Shown here one piece after another: positions 26,541 to 39,300 of a stretch of 64,000 nt of DNA. This stretch comes from Rhopalosiphum padi (lineage: Eukaryota; Arthropoda; Insecta; Hemiptera; Aphididae). The stretch is taken from positions 32,962,652 to 33,026,651 of the forward strand of contig NC_083597.1 in the NCBI RefSeq assembly GCF_020882245.1, given 5' to 3'. Position numbers and translations under genes: made by a program. The number at the start of each line of letters is the position of its first letter. Position 1 is the stretch's first letter. The notes beneath the pieces were generated by a model, which saw only the letters and a list, made by a program, of their open reading frames with translations, had not been told where the DNA came from and did not search any database.

Positions 26541-27728
26541 ATTAAATAAACTAATATCCGGAGCACGTAAAAAATAACAAAAAAACTTCTCTGCGTTATT
26601 ATGAATATTATCTTTTGCTATAGGTACATCTGTTTGAACATATTACATAACACGGTTTGAACGTTGGGCACGGACTGATAGAGACGCAATGAAATAGATT
26701 TTCAATTCTGTTCGTGTGTACATTATTATTATTATTTTATTTTTGGTGCATTGCACACATATTAAGGTGCAAATTATAAAAAATATATGCCATTATTTCG
26801 CTGTTATTACCCATTAGGTACCCAATATAATATTATATTAATAGGCCGTCTTGTTATAATTAAATTAAACAATTATCTGTAGACCTGTAATAATATTATT
26901 ATATTGTGTGTATTTTACTATTTTCTTCAGTAAAAAATGCGAACATCGATGAGTTTGTTAGATTAGATAGCATATTGGTACCCCCGCAACGCTATTACGA
27001 TCTCGCAGTCCACGCGAACCACGTTACCACCATCGGGGGGGGGGGTCACAGTTATTATGATGTACAACGCATTTATGTAGATACCGAATATTATAATATA
27101 ACGATTGTTATATTATTTTATAGGACAATACGAATCTTACGTAACTACTATAGCCATATCGAGATCGTTTATTTGTTTCTTTTTCTTTTTCGAGATATCT
27201 AACATCGCGATTAAATGTATCACAATAATATACGCATCGATAAAATACAATATTATTATAATAGAGCAACACAAATCGATCGGCCCGGAGTATAACATAT
27301 GAGTTTGTTGTTTACCTCTCAGATCTATAAATTTGTCGAGTCATATACAATGTAATACATATATAACATAATAATTATAATACGTATTAATCCGTACGAG
27401 AATTATTATATCTTTGATTCCTCCGTCGGAACAATGGGTCTGGGGACTCGTCTTGGAAACCTCGAGCCAATAGTTGTATAATATATATATAAACATCGAT
27501 ACATACACATTTTTTTATGTATGTGCACACGGCGGCGAAGAATTTTTCACGCGATGACAATAATAATATGACGCCGGGATAACGCGAGTGTATAAACATA
27601 TATACTGTTTTACCTGTTTTACCACCCGATGATTTTTCTCTATTAACCTCGGTATTACTTATAACTTATAAGTATATATAAATATATGTAATATACGTAT
27701 AAATATACGTATATATAAATATGTGTAT

Positions 27729-27745
27729 GTGTGTGTGTGTGTGTG
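27729..27745. repeat. (GT)n microsatellite
   Basis: A short GT dinucleotide tract preceded by interrupted TATGTG units. Confidence 0.8.
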
Positions 27746-30739
27746 AAGGCTGTGTAGCTGTTTCGTACCTTTATATTATTAGGTATATATATGTATGATA
27801 TACAATATACATCCTGTGTACACGAATATAACTCAATACAACATTTTCGTACGCATACTCACTAATCATATATTAAAATAATAATACATATTTTTAATTA
27901 CATATTAATAATGTTTATCGCGGTTATACAATTTACTTGTGATAACTAGAATACCGGCGATATTGGTGTACCTACACGAATTGCTCCCCTAGTTGAATTA
28001 TGAAACATATTTTTTCAGTGATTTTTATAAGTATAAAAATATATTCAATTGCGTATAAGATAAACTTAAATTTAATTTAGTAATATTATTTTAGGGATCC
28101 CTTAAGAATATTAATTGTAAAAGTAATACAATAAAGTTTAGTTTACCTTGTTGCCTGGTTCAGTGTAGCGTATTTAATGTGCGTCTCAATATGACAAACC
28201 TAAAGCTATACTATCAGTAAATTCGTTTTCTTTCCCCTCCACCATCCAGATGGACTAAAAAATTTGATTCTCGTGCAGCTGGTCTGTTTCGCCCACTGCA
28301 AAGGTTGTTCAAGTTTCGAGATTATACATAATATCATTACTATACCACGTGTAGGTGATTGTTGCTCGCAAATGTTTGTAATTCGTATTAGCTAGGGCGC
28401 ATATTATATGCAATGTAGTGAACGCGTGCCGAATACACATTTTGTGTATACGTTGCAGTATAATATGCATATAATATGCAGTGAATGATAATAATTTACC
28501 GATGGCGGCAACGGGTTTTAACGGCTCCCGCGAGAAACGCACCGCACGAGACGCACTATAATCACGTGTACTGTAACGATCGCAATGATATGTATGATAT
28601 AATATTATGATTTCGTCGCACCCGGTGTCCACCGAACGTATATTGTTGTTTCGTCGTTGCGGTCGGACACAGTTGGCCGGACACGCGGCTGGTTCGATAC
28701 CGTCATAATGTCTATATGTGATATAATATTATTGTCGCGATAGGCTTGATGTCGATTTCCGTGCCGGGAAAACTCAAAATGGCCTTGCTGTTTTTCGTAA
28801 TAGATATAATCATATAAAGCGCGAAATACGTCGATGACAGACCGACAATTAATAATCCCGTCGCGTAATAGATACAGAGTCAAATATAAGGCAGAAAAAA
28901 ATATAAAATAATAAATGTTTTAAGTTAACGATAACTATATTATATATACGTGTATAATATAGTATATTATATGTATGTGCACTTAAACCCTATCACACAA
29001 GATGTATTACTTGATTTAGATAGGTAGGTATATAATACTAATAATGCTCATAGGAAAGCCGTTGCTTATCAGTCATTAGGTGATCTATCGATTGTTTAAT
29101 TTTCTATGACATGTATAATAATAATAATATTAATAATAATTGATATTTAAAAACATATGACTACTATTAATGATAGGCGAATATATATTATATGGATTAC
29201 ATTTGGCAGTCCATTGTTTTCGTCACGTGGGTATTTTATAATCTAGTCAATCCTAATGACAATATTCCTCGCGTATAAAAATATAGTATTGTTATTATTG
29301 TCATGAGACCGAAATTTTTTGTTCAGGACTCGCATTTTTACACAATATGCCTATATTTTCTACGCGTATAGAAAGCAAATTGTCCAAGAAAAACGGTGGT
29401 CCCGCACGATTTTCAATATTTGTATTTTTATCACAATCGTTTTATTATATATTATTTTTATAGATCATGGTTGTCCGTCATTGTTCTAAACCTATACCTA
29501 TTGATAAATTATACTTATGCGTACACGTACCATGTATTGTATTATACATTTATTATGCGTTTGGGCTAATTGCCTTTTCATGCTCATAAAAATTGCTATG
29601 TGTTTGAGCGAGATGTATAAAATATGCTGTTTGGGCGAGTATTATACAATAGATTTGAGATCACCTCAGTGTAATGTGAGTGCAGCATATGTAAAACTTA
29701 TGACAATAGCTTCAAGAGATGACATTGAATTTATTAAAAATAAACAAAAATAGGATCAATGTATAAATACAAAAATTTCATTATTTGAATATATTATGTA
29801 AAGCGGAAAATTAAATTTACGATTTTTTTTAATTTGTTATGTTTGCATAATATTTGGTCAATATATTATATTATATTATTTTTCTATACATATTTTGCTT
29901 ATTCATTAGGTACTTGTGATATTTACAGAGAGTACCTGTAGTTCTGTTCAAGTGAAAAGAAAACATGCATTGTGTAAAATTTCACATACAAAGTTATATT
30001 ATTATACCATATTAAAAATGCTCGCTTACACATATGCCAATTTTTCCAAAATACATTATCAATTTTACCCAAAATCAACAAACTTCAACGTTTTGTTTTG
30101 TACCTCATTTCCGTAGGTACACGCGTATTGCACTCTTACTATTTTGTAACTATATAAAATATAATCTATATAATTGATAAATTATAACGTATCTAAAATC
30201 AAATACAATATATTTCGTTTGATATAGGTTCATACTAATATTATATATTTACTTTAATAAGACGACATAACGTCGCTTTCAAGATTATTTTTTTCTCTCG
30301 AAATTTCACTGCAGCATCCCATCACGTATAGTCGATCGGAAGTATTTCGTGGTAAACAATCAAAACGCACGCATTTCTGCACAGTAGGTATATTATTATG
30401 TACGTAATTAAATTTGGATAACATTTACCTCGGTTTCTACACACGGCCTGTGTATATGTATAATGGTTTATAATATATGCAAATGTACATGATTATGTTA
30501 TAAAGAGGTACAGGCAGTACACATGGCGTTGTGATCAGAAAGAAATTCGTGTTACACGAAATTATAGTAGGGATTCTATGCGATTATTAAATTAAATTTC
30601 AACCGTTTTTATAACAAGAATTTCTGATTTTACTGTGTACACATTTATATATATATATAGGTGAGATATATATATATATATGTGTGTGTGCGTGTGTGCG
30701 TGTGCCAAATACGAAATAGTTATAAAGTAAAAATAATTA

Positions 30740-31045
30740 TGTATATAATCCAACTTCGCTTGAGAAAAAAATTAACAAATTTAAAATACAGCGCTATATC
30801 AATGTATCTTGGTTTTAGTACACCTTAGTTAATGGGCAAATGAGTATTGGTATATTTCGCTTTGTGAACTAATTTGATCGAGATTGGCTATTATCCCATA
30901 GTGAATGAATATAGTACTTGGGTATATTTTCGAGCGTGGTCTAAACTATACTATTACTAAACTTTTTATATATCTTTAAAAACATCTCTGAAATTTTTGT
31001 CAAAATCAGTTGAGTAGTTGTTGAATTTATTAGTTACACCAGCGT
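30740..31045 (+). mobile_element. Possible degenerate retroelement 3' end (LINE/SINE-type relic)
   Basis: The stretch begins with AACTTCGCTTG near 30751 and ends with TTTTTGTCAAAATCAGTTGAG followed by TAGTTGTTGAAT (about 30998-31028). Insect LINE/SINE tails often end with a similar AAAATCGGTTCAGTAGTTTTGGAGATT-like phrase, which in intact elements corresponds to the end of, or sequence just after, the coding region. There is no intact frame, no clear target-site duplication and no poly-A tail that I can see. This rests on motif resemblance from memory and could be wrong. Confidence 0.3.
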
Positions 31046-33111
31046 TCTAAAAAAGTAATACGCAAATTAACATTATATTATAGTCATTAATTATTTTTTG
31101 TTAGATATTATAAAAACAGCCTTCTTAAAATTTGACTTATATAGGTGGTCGTTTGTAATTGGCGCAATTTTTATAATTTTATTGTGAGTAATAAAAATTT
31201 TACAAAACAACTAACTATACCTAAATAGTAAACATATTATAATATTACGCAAAAACACCGACTAGTTTCTTATTATTATATATATAGTCATATGCATCGC
31301 GACAACCATTTAGTAATATTATTATAGATGTATTTACAATTTATTATTAAACGTAGAATAAATAATCCATTTGATGTTAATTTTATACGCACTCGAATGT
31401 CGTTTGTGAGGCCAAGAATTTGTTGTGCGGGCGTTAACTTCGGCCCACGAATTTTGTATGCATACGTATGCTCGAACGATGATACGTTATATGGCACATA
31501 AACATAGTAATATTACATATATATATATATACAATTAATATTATATGTACCCAACAACAATGAAAGATTTTAAATAATTAATTATTACCGTCGGCCAAGA
31601 GAAACACAATTAGACTTACACGCGAGCTGCAAATCCAAATATTTTAAATAATACTATATAATCGTTTTTAATAAATCTGAAAAAATATTTTACTAATGAG
31701 AATATTCGGTAGGCGTTCGTCGTATCGGGACGGAAACGATTCGATCTGAGCACAGACCGCTTCATTCTATTCACGTAGACAAGGAGGAAAAAAAATACCG
31801 AAACCCGATTTTAATATTATGATTATATGTAGTTCAACTGTACATGCATGTGCAATTATTCGAATACCATAATATAATATTCATAGGTTCAGCGAGCGCG
31901 CTGTTTTTGTGCGCGTGTGTGTTACAAGTCGTTACATTTAAATAATAATGCTGCTTCTGTTACCGTTCATGGTGCACAGTACTGTTTTTGGTCTGATTTT
32001 ACTAAATATCGATCTGGTTTTTTGTTCGGTCGCGTGCGTATGTTTGTTGAAAGTAATGGAAAAAAAAGCAAAAAAATAACACTAGCACCTATTATATTTT
32101 ACTTGCTGTATTCTGCGTGAATCACTGCAGTTGTTCAGAAATAATGACTGAGAAAAAAAATTAAACAAAAAAAAACCGGTTGATCGATTTTTGCGTCCAA
32201 AATATCCATCTAGCAGTCGTTTTGATTTAGCATTTTTCACTATACTTAAAAATCACATTTCGCCAGGGTTTCGTAAACGTGTCCCTCTCGAATGATATAT
32301 CGTGTATGCGTACATGTATAATAATATGTATATTATACTCATAAAGATGAAACGATAAGGATGAGCGTTGATATGATGTACATAAATATGTGTAGGTATA
32401 CGTATACGTACATATTATACACCATGTGTGCATGTTGTGGAGAATCACTGAACGGACATCGCGTGATACCGGTGAAACGTAAAAAAAAATAATCTTAAGC
32501 TAATGAAATTATTACAGAAAATATCCCTATAAAAACATGCGCTCCCGGGGGGTACACGATAGCGTCTACTGCAACACACTATCACGGCAACAGTAACAAG
32601 CGTGTCATTCGGACGGATTTAGGCAGTCTGAGAATATCGAACCCGCCGCCGTGGCTGACAACCTATGATTATATGCTTAAAAATACATATTCGGTTCTTC
32701 GTGTGCGCTGGCCGTTTTCTCTGTCGTGGGCACAAGAGATGCGAGCCAGTCCGAAGACACGCGTTCGACTCCTGCAATACCTGAACGGGTATACATACAC
32801 ATGATAATATGTAATTCGTCGTATCGTTATTGTGTTGTACAATATTATTATACACACACTTATATGAGGTCGAACACAAAATACACATCACATTTCTCAG
32901 CGGATTCGAAACGCTGCTCCCGAACAATCGTTGTGTTATTAATAAAATATAATATATATAAAATAGTAATAATAATAAACAAATACATAATGTATATAAT
33001 ATACCTACTAACGCGGAGGACGAGATGGAGCCCCCGCCGAAACACATTAGTGCGTCGGACCAATTAGTTATGGGGAATCTGGAGAGGATCCCGGCCGCGT
33101 TACTGTGTATA

Positions 33112-33118
33112 CAACAAC

Positions 33119-33160
<42 letters not shown>
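33112..33160. repeat. (CAA)3(TAA)n microsatellite
   Basis: A few CAA units pass into about 13 uninterrupted TAA units, the longest trinucleotide tract in the window. Confidence 0.95.
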
Positions 33161-33162
<2 letters not shown>

Positions 33163-33722
33163 CTATACTGGTAATGGTATATATCGGTTTGGTTTGGTGT
33201 GTGTCCTTGTTGAATTTGTGTGTGTACCTATGTGTTATTAGTTATTATGTTATACGACGACGGGTCTACAAACAACGAGAATAATAATGATTTATCAATA
33301 CGTCAATGAGCGTGTTTGGAAGCAGAGGGAAAAAAATAAAACAAACGAAACCGAACACGTCGTAGAAGGGCTCGCGCGCACGCTCTAGGAAGAGAGAGAA
33401 AGAGAGAGACGGCGAGAATCGGATGCGAGGAGACGCGTTGTGGAAGAAGAATGGTTAAAAAAAATGAAAAAAGGAATCGAAAAAAAACCAACATCTAGTC
33501 GTTCGAAATTACTTTTCGGATACGCTGTGTCTCGACGACGGGCTCTCGGGTAATTTAAAAAAATAAATATTGTTACAGCCGCGAGTCCGTGTCTATTTGT
33601 TATCATTCGTCATGCGTGTTCGTCAAAAGGACGCACGTAATGCCAGGCAGGCCGATCTTCGTCGTCGTCGTCGTCGTCGACGTCGAAAGGCAATCGCGTA
33701 TTACGCCCGCTGCAGCAGCTAT

Positions 33723-33744
33723 ACACACACACACACACACACAC
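33723..33744. repeat. (AC)n microsatellite
   Basis: Eleven AC units followed directly by a TATAT stretch, within a CpG-rich intronic patch. Confidence 0.9.
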
Positions 33745-33901
33745 ATATATTATAATATACAATATCCTCTATAGGTGTATAACACACCCGCACCGATCTG
33801 CCATCCCGCTCGCACGCTGCAGACAACAATTACTTAGCTGACGTTTTCCAAATTAACGCCGCAGGATAATGGCCGCGTCCCGTCTTGGTATATGTCTACA
33901 C

Positions 33902-33907
<6 letters not shown>

Positions 33908-33942
<35 letters not shown>
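33908..33942. repeat. (TA)n microsatellite
   Basis: About 35 bases of uninterrupted TA, starting just after CGCGCA and ending in CCTATATA. Confidence 0.95.
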
Positions 33943-33945
<3 letters not shown>

Positions 33946-34287
33946 ATATAATATAATAATATGCGTATTGCTCTGTCGCTCGTGTATGTGTATATGTATA
34001 TCAGATTTGTTTATATAGAATTCGTTCTTATTTTCTTTTCTCGTATTGTGTTATTCGCCTTATATATACATAATATTACGTGCTCTTTTCTATATATATA
34101 TACATATATGATATGAAACATATACGCTCGCTGCACATGCGATATATTGTGTCCGTGTCGCACGGATCATCTTTTGGTAAATATTCGAACGTCGACGCGC
34201 GTCTTCACGTTATTATTATTGTGTTTATTATAATACAGACTACGGAGAGTCATAGACGTATATTATTATATATGCATATAATACAAG

Positions 34288-34290
<3 letters not shown>

Positions 34291-34331
<41 letters not shown>

Positions 34332-34343
34332 CACACACACACA
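34291..34343. repeat. Compound (AT)n-(AC)n microsatellite
   Basis: About 30 bases of AT, a TT phase break, a few more TA units and then about six AC units. Confidence 0.9.
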
Positions 34344-36309
34344 TACGAGATATTATATGTGGTGCGTGTATATTGTAATGCGGAGCAAAGAGACGGTTGA
34401 GAAAACGATTTTAAAATATTTCGATCGATTTTAGACGCGGTGCAACAAACACCGCGTGTCCACCATAATATATTAATATAATGTAAATATGTACTTATAG
34501 ATAATAGTTATTATGTTCGAATATACTTTATACGAGTATACAGCGCGTTTATCGTTCGAACGAAAATTACAGCTTGTCACCGATTCACGTGAACCTACGT
34601 CATATTATTATTATTATCATCATCATTATTACCGTTATTATAGACTGCGTTCAAGTATTTCATAAGAAAATGTCTGTTTCTCGATCTACGTATGTAGGCA
34701 TGTATAACTGCAGAGATTGATCGATTGATTTTCATATCGCGTTTACAATAAAATATACTTATGCTGTTCTCGGGCATCCTCTCTACCATTAACAGGTCAC
34801 CGTGTCAGTATAGAAATATCGTATGTATTATAATATTGTATTATCGTCGTGTAAGGCGTGCGGGGAGGGGGAGGGGAGATTTTAAAATTTCTATTATAGG
34901 TATTATTATAATACACCGCAACGTATATCGTATACGACTCGCGGTATTGCAACAATTTGCAGCGTGCAAAATATAATCGTTTTTGCGCACGTTTTAAGTA
35001 TTTATAAATTATAATACCTATACACCACTCGTTTTGCAGTGAAATATATAAATATTATATTGGCATTGCAGCGCGGGTCCAAATGTCACGATGACTGTTA
35101 TAATGCTATGCCGCGAGGCGTTAATAACAATAATTATTCGCATTATAAAATGTACCTTTGTAAATATATATAAAATAATAATAATAACGGACGTGTTTAT
35201 CTAATAAGTACACGGCCGCCAAGGTCGATATTGCAAACCATGTCGGATATTGTAAAAATAAAAAATAAATTGTCAAATGGTCGACTGTTTTAGGTGTATT
35301 ATAATAGGTACGTATCTTGTTTTATTACGGAAAGCGAATGTTTTCGGCGGAGTTGTGAGGTGGACTATTTAGAACTCGTTATAATAATATTTCACATCCG
35401 TACTGGCCTCGTAAAATACATATATTATAGGTATATACATTTCATATATACATTACATGAGTAAATACTTAATATACATATAATATGAACCTATATAATA
35501 TGCTAAGCGTGTAAAGTACACCGTAGTGCGATGAAAATGGCGAATTTATTCTATATAATATTTAGTGCAGAGGTACAGAGGGAACGACACTCGCGATTTT
35601 CGTCCTTCAAGAATGTTATGCGCTTCATAAATTTGTTGTTTGTCTACTAATAGTATTATCTTAGTACACATGTAATTGCCATGTTTATTTTTATTGTATG
35701 TTTAACGAGTCGTCGAGTTGGGTAAGCTTGAATTAATGTTTAATATACTTGCAGACGCGTATTATTATAATTTAATCTATTTATTATCAACGGATATTAT
35801 TTGCTACATAAAAACGGTTAATATAATATTAATAATATTGAATACTATAGAAAATGTATACGTATATGGGTAATTAAATATTTGAAAACGGAGATTTCAT
35901 ATTACATGTAAAAAACGGGTCGGAACGACGCCACCGATCAGCGCGAATCGCGTGTGCTCGCGCTTAATATTTAATTTATTTAACTAAATACTCATACAAT
36001 AACACACACACACACACACATATCTAATATTATACGGGATATGTATAATGATTATTATTTTTTGCCAAATAAACATAGTATATTAAAATATAACATACGC
36101 GTCACGCGTGTGTTGTTCTTGTTATAGATATTATAATTTATGCAATATTTTTGGCCACCATATTTTTCACCTTTTTCCCGTTCACTATCTGACTCGCAGG
36201 TTCAGACGATGCCCTATATAAATGCAAAAAACATTATTTAGTTATGATTCGAGTATAATGATTTATGCCTCACGTATACGTTAGGAACACCGGCGCCATT
36301 GTAATATGT

Positions 36310-36334
36310 AACGCGTTTCCCTCCGAAACGCGTT
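36310..36334. repeat. Short perfect inverted repeat with paired ACGCGT
   Basis: AACGCGTTT (36310-36318) and its exact reverse complement AAACGCGTT (36326-36334) flank a 7-base CCCTCCG spacer. Each arm carries ACGCGT. It may be a dimeric protein-binding site or a small hairpin. No specific factor is assigned. Confidence 0.5.
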
Positions 36335-39300
36335 TGAATTACACTCCACATTATAATTAAATATTATTGTTCATGTCCACGTTTGCGTATTTAGACTTTC
36401 CACCATCGACAAACACACAATTAAGCTATTCTTACTTAATAATAAAAAAAAAAAAAATCGAGATGAAAATTTAAAAACTGTCTGTACATTTGTTTATTGA
36501 AATATACACAATTGAAAACAAAACGCAATTTATTTTATATACATGGTCGATCGTGCCTATAAGATTACCACCACCTCTTTAATTCGCTGCTATCAGTCTT
36601 TCTACAGGTAATATCACATTATCGTTTTTTTCAATTTTATTTATTATATAAAAGTATAGATTGTAGATATTCAATAAATGCTTTTATGAAAAATAAAGAA
36701 CTATTTTCACACCACTGGGATAAATGGAAAAAGTGACGTTACTATTCGAGAATTGGCTTGATTATTCACGTTTGCGTGATAATATATTACGGCAGCGAAC
36801 TTGTGACGCCGCCAATCGACTTTTCGTCTCGGGCGTTAGCACGCGTACGCACCCGCCGGCGGCGTTCTTCCACCTGTTCCCGTATAGGTACACGTAATTG
36901 ACGTAACACATTAAAATATCCATTATTGTGAATGTAGTAACTATATAATATATAGTGAATACCATAAACATACCCACACTAGCTCATGTACAATACAATA
37001 AATATAATATTATATATGCGTACTTACTATACACATATATGTATGTTTACTAGACGACGGATGATTATTGTGTTATTTGCATGGTAATGTCATATGTATA
37101 TATATATGTATGATATATGAGGTGTACATGTATACTATTATTTTTTTAACCAGTACAAAACCCACCGCGCGATTTTTAAAATTATTTTTCTATTCAATCT
37201 CTTCGCAACGTATCATTAAATTAACGTTCTAGTGCGGGCTGGGAGTACGTACGGGGGTATGGAAAATAAAAGGAACATAGCGTGATGCACTCTGCAGTAC
37301 GACTACACATAATAATATGAAATAATAATAACAATAATAATATTATACATACATTATAATATTATACACTCGGCATACGGACCGTCGCAAATTATCGTTT
37401 GTATTCGTATAATATAATATAGCAGTTTCGTATCTTGTGTTCTTAATTATTGTAATCGTATAGGAAATATAATAGATAGCGTCCGCTGTGCCGACTCGTC
37501 GTGACCCGTTTCGCAAATAAATTTCTAGACTGTGCAGTCCCATTTGAAAAAAAGAACGACGTAAATTATATTATTTTTTGCAGTGTTCCGTTAAAACAAT
37601 TTTAACAATATAACATTGTATATTATAAAATAAAACCGAACGTAATTTAATATGTTGAGCACGCGCGCCAAACGCGTTCGTCGGTTGTCGTTCAGTGCTG
37701 CCGCCGCATCGACGAAAACGATTTCGTCACACCGATTCGCGCGACGGCTTTAATCGCGACGACGAGGACACGCAACAGACCATCTCGGCTACATCGCTTC
37801 GTCGGGGAGACAGAACAAGATTTTAACCGGTCCGGGGCTTTATCCGTGTTGTTATTACAGCAGATAACTGCCCCCGCCACAGTGCGTTTTGTAAGATGTC
37901 TAGCTTACGAGATTTTGCCTGTATATACCTACCTACAACGATTACTCACGCGTGAAACACAACGATAGTATATTATTATCACGGTCACGAAGCACGTGGT
38001 TACCGCTTCGGAAACCACGGTACACGTTGTAATTCGTATTTAACGTCATACCTGATACCAGGTTAAAATCAGTTGATTTGCGAACGATTATCGAATGACA
38101 CATGCATGTAACACTTAATCGTAGAGTTGAACTGATTATATCTGTCTAAATTATATTATACACAGGCTCCGTATTGGTTATCATATTTTCGAGCCAGATT
38201 ATCCAATGTCACACACTATTATATATTATATCGATGACAACGAGATTCTGTATAGCTCTAGAGTCTAGACGATCAAGGCCGATATTCCAGTGTGCTTGCA
38301 ATGTTGCGATCCAGGAATTGTAACGTAGATATATAATGTATATATCGTGTCACACGATTTAGATCGTTCCACCGAGATCCTAAAAATCATCAAAACGGGT
38401 GTTTTGGCAATCAGGTCTGAACCGGCCGATTCGAGTTATATAGAGTACGCTCCCATTCCCCCTATACTGTAAAACCAAGTTGATTGGTTACAGTTATATA
38501 AGGGAAGGTACTCTATTTTTTTGACATCGATATTGGTTTTTCACGGGAGGCGTACTTAGGCGCGTACCTACATTATGCATTATAATAGTATAATAATATA
38601 CATAATATCATGTAGCTGACAACCGTATATTATAATATATATATTGCGGCGGCATCGATTTCCGATGAACAGCAATCAAAACGTGTGGACACATCTGTAG
38701 TGCGTGTGCCAGAGAGAAACATTTTTGTTGTCTCTCACTCACTCTCACTCTCTCACTCTATTCACAAGCACCTGCTGTCATTGGTTTATATATTGCTTCA
38801 CGTATTGGAAACGGCACAAATTCGTGGTACATGCGTATCGGACGTCGCTTTGTAAACAAACACACACACAATCAAAATGTATGTAATTCTATAGAGTCGG
38901 GGATAGTAAGTATAGATGTAGTTGTAGTAGAACCCAATCATATTATTGACTTTTTGTGTGACCAAGGACAAAAGAATCGGATTAACTCACAAAAAAAAAA
39001 TAATAATAATATAAAAAGAGTAAAATACAAATACCTAAATGTATACGGCCGCGTCGCCGCCGTACAATGGAAATCGGGAGCGCCCAGAATAATTTCTATT
39101 AAAATTCTTATAGATATATGTATTTTTCATGTGTACATGTGTATATACATATACCTACGAAAATTGTTATATTCCCGAAGAACGGTGTATCCATTGTCTA
39201 ATGTTTGAAAAACAAACAATAGGTTCATATGAGTTTTTTTCTTAACCATCTCTCTTATTATTATTATTATTATTGTTATTATTAATATTACTATTATAAA

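Larger units (their letters stand above)
19661..30730 (+). other. dac first intron, middle part
   Basis: About 11 kb of mostly AT-rich intron without a supported gene. CpG-richer patches with no coding signature occur at 21840-22510, 25730-26130, 26420-26540 and 28500-28860. A small telomere-like CCTAA run lies at about 25026-25051, a run of 11 G at 27035-27045, and an (AAT)n tract at 24478-24500. ORFs at 29517-29753 and 29916-30116 are more protein-like in composition than their neighbours but match nothing I recognise. Confidence 0.65.

Noticed and set aside
28688..28705. tRNA B-box-like GGTTCGATACC
   Set aside because: No matching A-box, acceptor stem or cloverleaf could be found around it.
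32760..32780. tRNA B-box-like GCGTTCGACTCC
   Set aside because: The surrounding sequence does not fold into a tRNA with paired acceptor ends; likely chance.
34860..34881. G-rich run as a possible quadruplex
   Set aside because: Only three G-runs of adequate length, so it fails the four-run pattern.
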